NCBI GenBank assembly: GCA_039029735.1
Contig: JBCCFL010000003.1
Span: forward strand, 62,001-126,000
From: CADEDH01 sp039029735
GTDB lineage: Bacteria; Actinomycetota; Acidimicrobiia; Acidimicrobiales; SZUA-35
DNA length: 64,000 bases
Reading direction: 5' to 3'
The notes beneath the pieces are model-generated. The model had not been told where the DNA came from and made no database searches. It saw nothing but the letters and a program-made list of their open reading frames with translations. Shown here piece after piece: positions 60,310 to 64,000 of this stretch (position 1 is the first letter of the stretch; each line of letters begins with the position of its first letter). Made by a program: the position numbers and the translations under genes.

Positions 60310-61302
60310 TCATTCCGCCGCGGCGTCGAGGTCGGCGCTGGTGAGCGTGGTGGGCGTCGGCACCGAAGCCAGACACTCCCGCACGACGTCGACCTCTCGA
60401 ACACCACGCACCCAGGCATCGGTGCGGAGCACCAGGCGATGGGCGAGCACCGGTTCAGCCAGGCGCTTCACGTCGTCAGGGGTGGCGAATCGGCGGCCGT
60501 GGAGGGCAGCGGAGGCGCGGGCTGCCTTGACCAGCGCCAGGCCACCGCGGGGGCTCGCGCCGATCTCCAATGCGTCGTGGGCCCGGGTGGCGTCGACGAT
60601 GTCCACCACGTAGTCGACAACGTCGCGCCGAGCGCCGACGGTTTCGACGGCCTGTTGCAGCGCACGCACCCGAGCGGCGTCGATCTGAGGGGTCAGATCG
60701 GGCTGATCCTGAGAGCGGGCGACACGACGGGCGATCAGGTCGCGCTCGTCCGAGGGTTCGGGATAGCCGACGCTGAGGCGCATCAGGAAACGGTCAAGCT
60801 GGGCTTCGGGGAGTGGATAGGTGCCCTCGGTCTCGATCGGGTTCTGGGTGGCCAGGAGGAAGAACGGTGCCGGGAGTGGGTGCGAGGTGCCGTCAACGGT
60901 GATCTGGCGTTCCTCCATTGCCTCCAGTGCCGCCGCCTGGGTTTTCGATGGGCTGCGGTTGATCTCGTCGCCGAGCACGAGGTTGGCGAACAGCGGGCCC
61001 GGAGCGAACACTGGCCGGCCGTCGGGGCCCGGCATCGTCGACCCGGTCAGGTCCGACGGGATGAGGTCGGGCGTGAACTGGATGCGGGAGAAATCGAGGC
61101 CGGTGACCGTGGCGATCGAGCGAGCAATCAGGGTCTTCGCCACGCCAGGCACGTCCTCGATGAGTACGTGCCCATTGGCCAGCAAGCCAGTGAGCACCAG
61201 CTCCAACACGTGGCGCTTACCGACCACGGCCCGTTCCACCTCATCGAGCACTACAGCCGCGGTGGCGGCAACCTCGTCGAGATCGGTCGTGGTGTCGGTC
61301 AC
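60310..61302 (-). CDS. MoxR-type AAA+ ATPase
   Basis: A 330-residue AAA+ ATPase of the MoxR family. Walker A is GVAKTLIARS (the family's degenerate GxAKT loop), Walker B NLVLGDEINRS, with sensor ATQNPIETEGTYPLPEAQ and LDRFLMRL and the Arg finger region. MoxR proteins act as chaperones for metal-cofactor or membrane complexes with vWA partners. GTG at 61302 is used because TATGGT sits eight bases upstream. First gene of the MoxR-DUF58-DUF4129-small membrane protein unit. Confidence 0.93.
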   Translation of the reverse strand: MTDTTTDLDEVAATAAVVLDEVERAVVGKRHVLELVLTGLLANGHVLIEDVPGVAKTLIARSIATVTGLDFSRIQFTPDLIPSDLTGSTMPGPDGRPVFAPGPLFANLVLGDEINRSPSKTQAAALEAMEERQITVDGTSHPLPAPFFLLATQNPIETEGTYPLPEAQLDRFLMRLSVGYPEPSDERDLIARRVARSQDQPDLTPQIDAARVRALQQAVETVGARRDVVDYVVDIVDATRAHDALEIGASPRGGLALVKAARASAALHGRRFATPDDVKRLAEPVLAHRLVLRTDAWVRGVREVDVVRECLASVPTPTTLTSADLDAAAE

Positions 61303-61310
61303 GCGATCGC

Positions 61311-61316
61311 ACCATA
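61311..61316 (-). promoter_or_regulatory. -10 hexamer of the MoxR unit
   Basis: TATGGT on the minus strand, eight bases before the GTG at 61302; suggests a separate, nearly leaderless start for the MoxR operon. Confidence 0.5.
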
Positions 61317-61365
61317 ACGGAGCAGCCCGGAGCGGGCACATCCGTACGGCGTCAGCAGCGCAGGG

Positions 61366-62802
61366 TCAGTGCAGGTCGGCGTTGTCGACGAGGCCGTCGA
61401 CCGTCTGGGTCTCGGCGAGGGCCTCGAGTGAGGCCATGAACTCCGCAGAGTCGATCTCGTCCTCGGGGGAACTGGTCGGCGGCCCTGACTGGTGTGATGC
61501 CACCACGCTCGACGCTGAACTCCAGAAGTCGAACTGCGGAGTGGGCATGTGGTTGGCCTCCTCGTGCACGAAGTACAGCGAGGTCACCCGGTCGATCATC
61601 CAGTCGTCGAGAACCTGAGGCGTGTTCTCATAGCTGCACACCGCCAGCGCGAGCTTGGCGTAGTCGTTGGCCACGTACGGTCGGAGTTCGCCGACCTGTT
61701 CGTGGCACACGGCCGCCAGTCGCTCGATGGCGTTGGGCGCGAGCTCGATCCGATGCCGCGCCATCGTGGTGGTCACGATGCTGTGGAACGCCTGCTCGGT
61801 GATCGGCCCGATGAACACCTTGTTCCGCAGCCGTCGAAGGAAGGCATCGTCACCGAGGGAGTTCGGATCCAGGTTGGTCGACAGCACGAGCTTCAGCTCG
61901 AACGGAACCGTGATCTTGGTGCCAGCCGGTGTGAGCAGATAGTCGATGCCGCGTGACAGCGGCACGATCCAGCGATTCAGGATGTCCTCCGGGCTGATCG
62001 ACTGCCGTCCGAAGTCGTCCACCAGCAAGATGCCGTTGGTGGCCAGCATCTGGATCGGGGCGACGCTCAACCCGGTGGCGGCATCGAAGCTCAGATCGAG
62101 CATCGACCGTTCCATCTCGCCGCCGACCATCACCAGCGGCCGCTGACAGAGCACCCAGCGGGGGTCCAGGTTGGGTGGTTGCTCCACCGGCTCGTGCAGC
62201 GCCGGATCGAACACCGCCACGATCTGGCCGTCCATCTCGACGAAGTGAGGCACGAGCACGGCGGTGCCGTAGAGGCGATTCAGCCGTTCGGCAATGCTCG
62301 TCTTACCGGTACCGGCCGGGCCGTAGAGGAACATCGCGCCCTCGCTCACGAAGGCCGGGCCGAGCTTGTCCAGCAGATCCTCGCCCACGGTCAGGTCGTT
62401 GAACGCCTCGGTCATGGCGCTGCGATCGATGGCCAGCGGGGAGTGCTGGGCCTGCACGGTTCGCCAGTAGTCCAGGAGGTTGACCGGGGCCCCCGACACG
62501 TGGCGCCCTGTCGACATCCGCTGGGTGGTGAGGCGCTGGCCCGCTTCGGTGAGCTGGATGCGATAGTCGCGCCCTGTCGCCCCGAGATACTCGATCAGCG
62601 CCTTCTCCCTCAGCGCCTCGGCGAGCTCGATGCCGACCCGTGGGGCGAGGAGGCAGGCGGCAGCTGCGGCGGTCACCGTGGTGGTGCGCTCGGTGAGCAC
62701 CCGGCGCATGAACAGATCCTCGACGTGGGACTGCTCGATTCCGAGCTTCTCCACGGTGGTCGGCGCGCGGTAGCGGGAGAGGTCCTCGATCGCCGGCTGC
62801 AT
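61366..62802 (-). CDS. AAA ATPase with N-terminal winged-helix-like region
   Basis: A 478-residue protein. Residues about 15-95 are helical with a likely winged helix (HVEDLFMRRVLTERTTTV and EYLGATGRDYRIQLTEAGQ). The AAA module has Walker A LYGPAGTGKTSIAERL (about 158-173), Walker B GILLVDDFGRQ and sensor LVLSTNLDPNSLGDDAFL-R. Walker B has DD instead of DE, so hydrolysis may be weak or differently arranged. The last 50 residues are acidic and disordered. Relatives sit near pilus or secretion genes, but none is adjacent. ATG follows GGAAGA. Confidence 0.82.
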   Translation of the reverse strand: MQPAIEDLSRYRAPTTVEKLGIEQSHVEDLFMRRVLTERTTTVTAAAAACLLAPRVGIELAEALREKALIEYLGATGRDYRIQLTEAGQRLTTQRMSTGRHVSGAPVNLLDYWRTVQAQHSPLAIDRSAMTEAFNDLTVGEDLLDKLGPAFVSEGAMFLYGPAGTGKTSIAERLNRLYGTAVLVPHFVEMDGQIVAVFDPALHEPVEQPPNLDPRWVLCQRPLVMVGGEMERSMLDLSFDAATGLSVAPIQMLATNGILLVDDFGRQSISPEDILNRWIVPLSRGIDYLLTPAGTKITVPFELKLVLSTNLDPNSLGDDAFLRRLRNKVFIGPITEQAFHSIVTTTMARHRIELAPNAIERLAAVCHEQVGELRPYVANDYAKLALAVCSYENTPQVLDDWMIDRVTSLYFVHEEANHMPTPQFDFWSSASSVVASHQSGPPTSSPEDEIDSAEFMASLEALAETQTVDGLVDNADLH

Positions 62803-62836
62803 GTTCTTCCATCGGATCCGATCGACCGCCCCTCAA

Positions 62837-62851
62837 GGTCCGATTCGGACC
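62837..62851. promoter_or_regulatory. 15-bp perfect palindrome upstream of the AAA ATPase gene
   Basis: GGTCCGATTCGGACC reads as a palindrome around its central base, 35-49 bases upstream of the ATG at 62802 and inside the 90-base gap after the PrsW gene. It could be an operator or the stem of a tight hairpin. No partner regulator lies beside it. Confidence 0.4.
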
Positions 62852-62892
62852 ATCGGCGCGCCAGGTCGAAGGGCCCGATGCCCAGGAGCCGA

Positions 62893-64000
62893 TCAGGCGG
62901 TGGTGGCGCGGGCCCGCTGGAGCTGATCGACCAGGCGCTGCTCCGCAACGGGTTCGATCGGACCGGGCCGCTGGTGCAACTGAGCCAGACGGGCCAGGGC
63001 CGAATGCACTGCGTCGAACTGGCGGCGCTGATGGCGGGGCAGGCTGCGCCTCGTGGCGAGCATGGTGCGCCAGTGGCCGAAGACCTGGATCTCGCTCGGA
63101 GCCATCCCGTAGCGGCGGGCCAGCACGGGTACGGCCCGGAGGAAGTTGCGCTGCTCGTTGCGACGAATGGCAACCACGGTGACCACCGCCAACACGAAGA
63201 GGATCACGAAGCAGGTGGCGGCCACGATGATCGACGTGGCGTTGCCCGACTCCTCGGCGTAGACGAGCGAGCCGTTCCATGCGGCATGACTCACCACGGC
63301 CAGGCCGTACCCCCAGAACGCATGGGCCCAGATTGACTGGCGACGGCTGATGGCCAGGCCGATCGCCAACCCGATCCACGCTGTGAAGAGGGGGTGAGCG
63401 AACGGGGTGAGCAGGGCCCGGGTGATGAACACCTGCACGATCAGGTCGCCAGCCGAGGCGAAGTAGTTGAAGTCTTCGATGACGGCGAATCCGAGTGCCA
63501 CCCACCCGGCGTAGACGATGCCGTCCATCACGCTGTCGACCTCGCGGCGACGCACGGCCCACAACACACCGAGGCCCTTCGTTGCCTCCTCCACCACGGG
63601 TGCGGAGATCACCGCCGCCACCGACTCGTTCACCACGATGGCCGTGATCGTGTTGATGATCACCGAGATGATGCCGGCCACGGTGGCGCCCCACAGCAGG
63701 GCGTGAAGGCGAGATGACCACGGCTCGGGCTCCACCCTGTCCAGCCAGGCGAGCGGGGGGAGCACGATCACGAGGGGAACGAGGCCGAGCAGAACCGCAA
63801 CTGGCTGCACGATGGCCAGGCCGATCACAATCGGCACGGTGAGGATGCTGGCGATGAGCACCGGGGTGCTGAGCCATGCGGGAAGGCGGGGGCGCTTGGC
63901 CTGGTCGGCGGTGCCGTCGGACACGTGGGCGGTCCAGGCGTAGCCGTCCCACCAGCGCCATGCGGCGACGGACCACGGGTCGGTGTACCAGCCTGGGCTG
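62893..64000 (-). CDS. PrsW-family intramembrane protease with DUF2510-like N-terminus (5' end outside window)
   Basis: The minus-strand frame is open to the window edge. Its first visible residues, PGWYTDPWSVAAWRWWDAY followed by WTAHV, match the DUF2510 motif (PGWYxDP...RWWDGxxWTxHV), so the GTG at 63924 is internal. About eight membrane helices follow. The PrsW catalytic glutamates are in APVVEEATKGLG, with GFAVIEDFNYF and AHPLFTAWIGLAIG as the other conserved helices. The last 70 residues are a basic soluble tail. PrsW proteases clip anti-sigma factors in other bacteria; no anti-sigma gene is adjacent. Upstream neighbours are not visible. Confidence 0.88.
   Translation of the reverse strand, partial: SPGWYTDPWSVAAWRWWDGYAWTAHVSDGTADQAKRPRLPAWLSTPVLIASILTVPIVIGLAIVQPVAVLLGLVPLVIVLPPLAWLDRVEPEPWSSRLHALLWGATVAGIISVIINTITAIVVNESVAAVISAPVVEEATKGLGVLWAVRRREVDSVMDGIVYAGWVALGFAVIEDFNYFASAGDLIVQVFITRALLTPFAHPLFTAWIGLAIGLAISRRQSIWAHAFWGYGLAVVSHAAWNGSLVYAEESGNATSIIVAATCFVILFVLAVVTVVAIRRNEQRNFLRAVPVLARRYGMAPSEIQVFGHWRTMLATRRSLPRHQRRQFDAVHSALARLAQLHQRPGPIEPVAEQRLVDQLQRARATTA

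Overview
The window is dense, high-GC DNA (about 60 protein genes, no rRNA, tRNA or CRISPR array seen) from an actinobacterium that carries the Pup-proteasome system. PrcB/PrcA, PafA, the PafB/PafC pair, TatB-TatC-HelY synteny, a DUF4193-type protein and many stand-alone class III CoA-transferases together suggest class Acidimicrobiia or a near relative; that placement is inference from gene content only.

Layout. (1) 1-16.2 kb, mostly + strand housekeeping: tail of prcB, prcA, pafA, pafB, pafC, signal peptidase I with a long repetitive N-terminal extension, a convergent GDPD gene, a small zinc-ribbon protein, tatB-tatC-helY plus a DAG-kinase-C-terminal-like protein, a tandem ThyX-like protein, a LysM lytic transglycosylase, a DUF4193-like acidic protein, GNAT and Nudix enzymes. 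(2) 16.2-20.9 kb: a large basic/acidic two-part protein, a tyrosine recombinase and the protein AMPylase SelO. (3) 21.0-27.9 kb: an envelope polysaccharide operon behind a recognisable promoter, with two GT2 glycosyltransferases, a Wzx-type flippase fused to an aminoglycoside-phosphotransferase-like pseudokinase, and three membrane proteins. (4) 27.8-57.3 kb: a catabolic/lipid region with enoyl-CoA hydratases, seven class III CoA-transferase domains in five genes (two genes are in-frame tandem fusions), an acyl-CoA synthetase, acyl-CoA dehydrogenase, SDR, thiolase, P450, an orphan CoxL-type molybdenum hydroxylase, dienelactone hydrolase, a carotenoid oxygenase divergent from a TetR regulator, and a nitronate monooxygenase-like enzyme; a PhoH/PIN ATPase and a nine-residue-repeat membrane protein sit inside it. 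(5) 57.3-64 kb, all - strand: a MoxR-DUF58-DUF4129 membrane module, a second AAA ATPase with a winged-helix-like front end, and a PrsW-type intramembrane protease whose DUF2510-like start lies at the window edge.

Regulation. A -10 hexamer TANNNT placed 6-8 bases before the start codon recurs at well over a dozen transcription-unit starts (pafA, lepB, tatB, the ThyX-like gene, xerC, a GNAT, the TetR gene and others). This implies widespread leaderless mRNAs and was used to correct several start codons. Genes inside operons usually overlap by ATGA/GTGA/TGATG and, where they have a leader, show a Shine-Dalgarno sequence.

The most unusual items are the fused CoA-transferases whose first half has lost the catalytic Asp, the flippase-pseudokinase fusion, the perfect inverted repeat covering the TetR/carotenoid-oxygenase promoters, the double ThyX-like protein with degenerate signature motifs, the (ASAGSILSV)n protein and the duplicated desulforedoxin-like mini-protein that has lost most of its cysteines.
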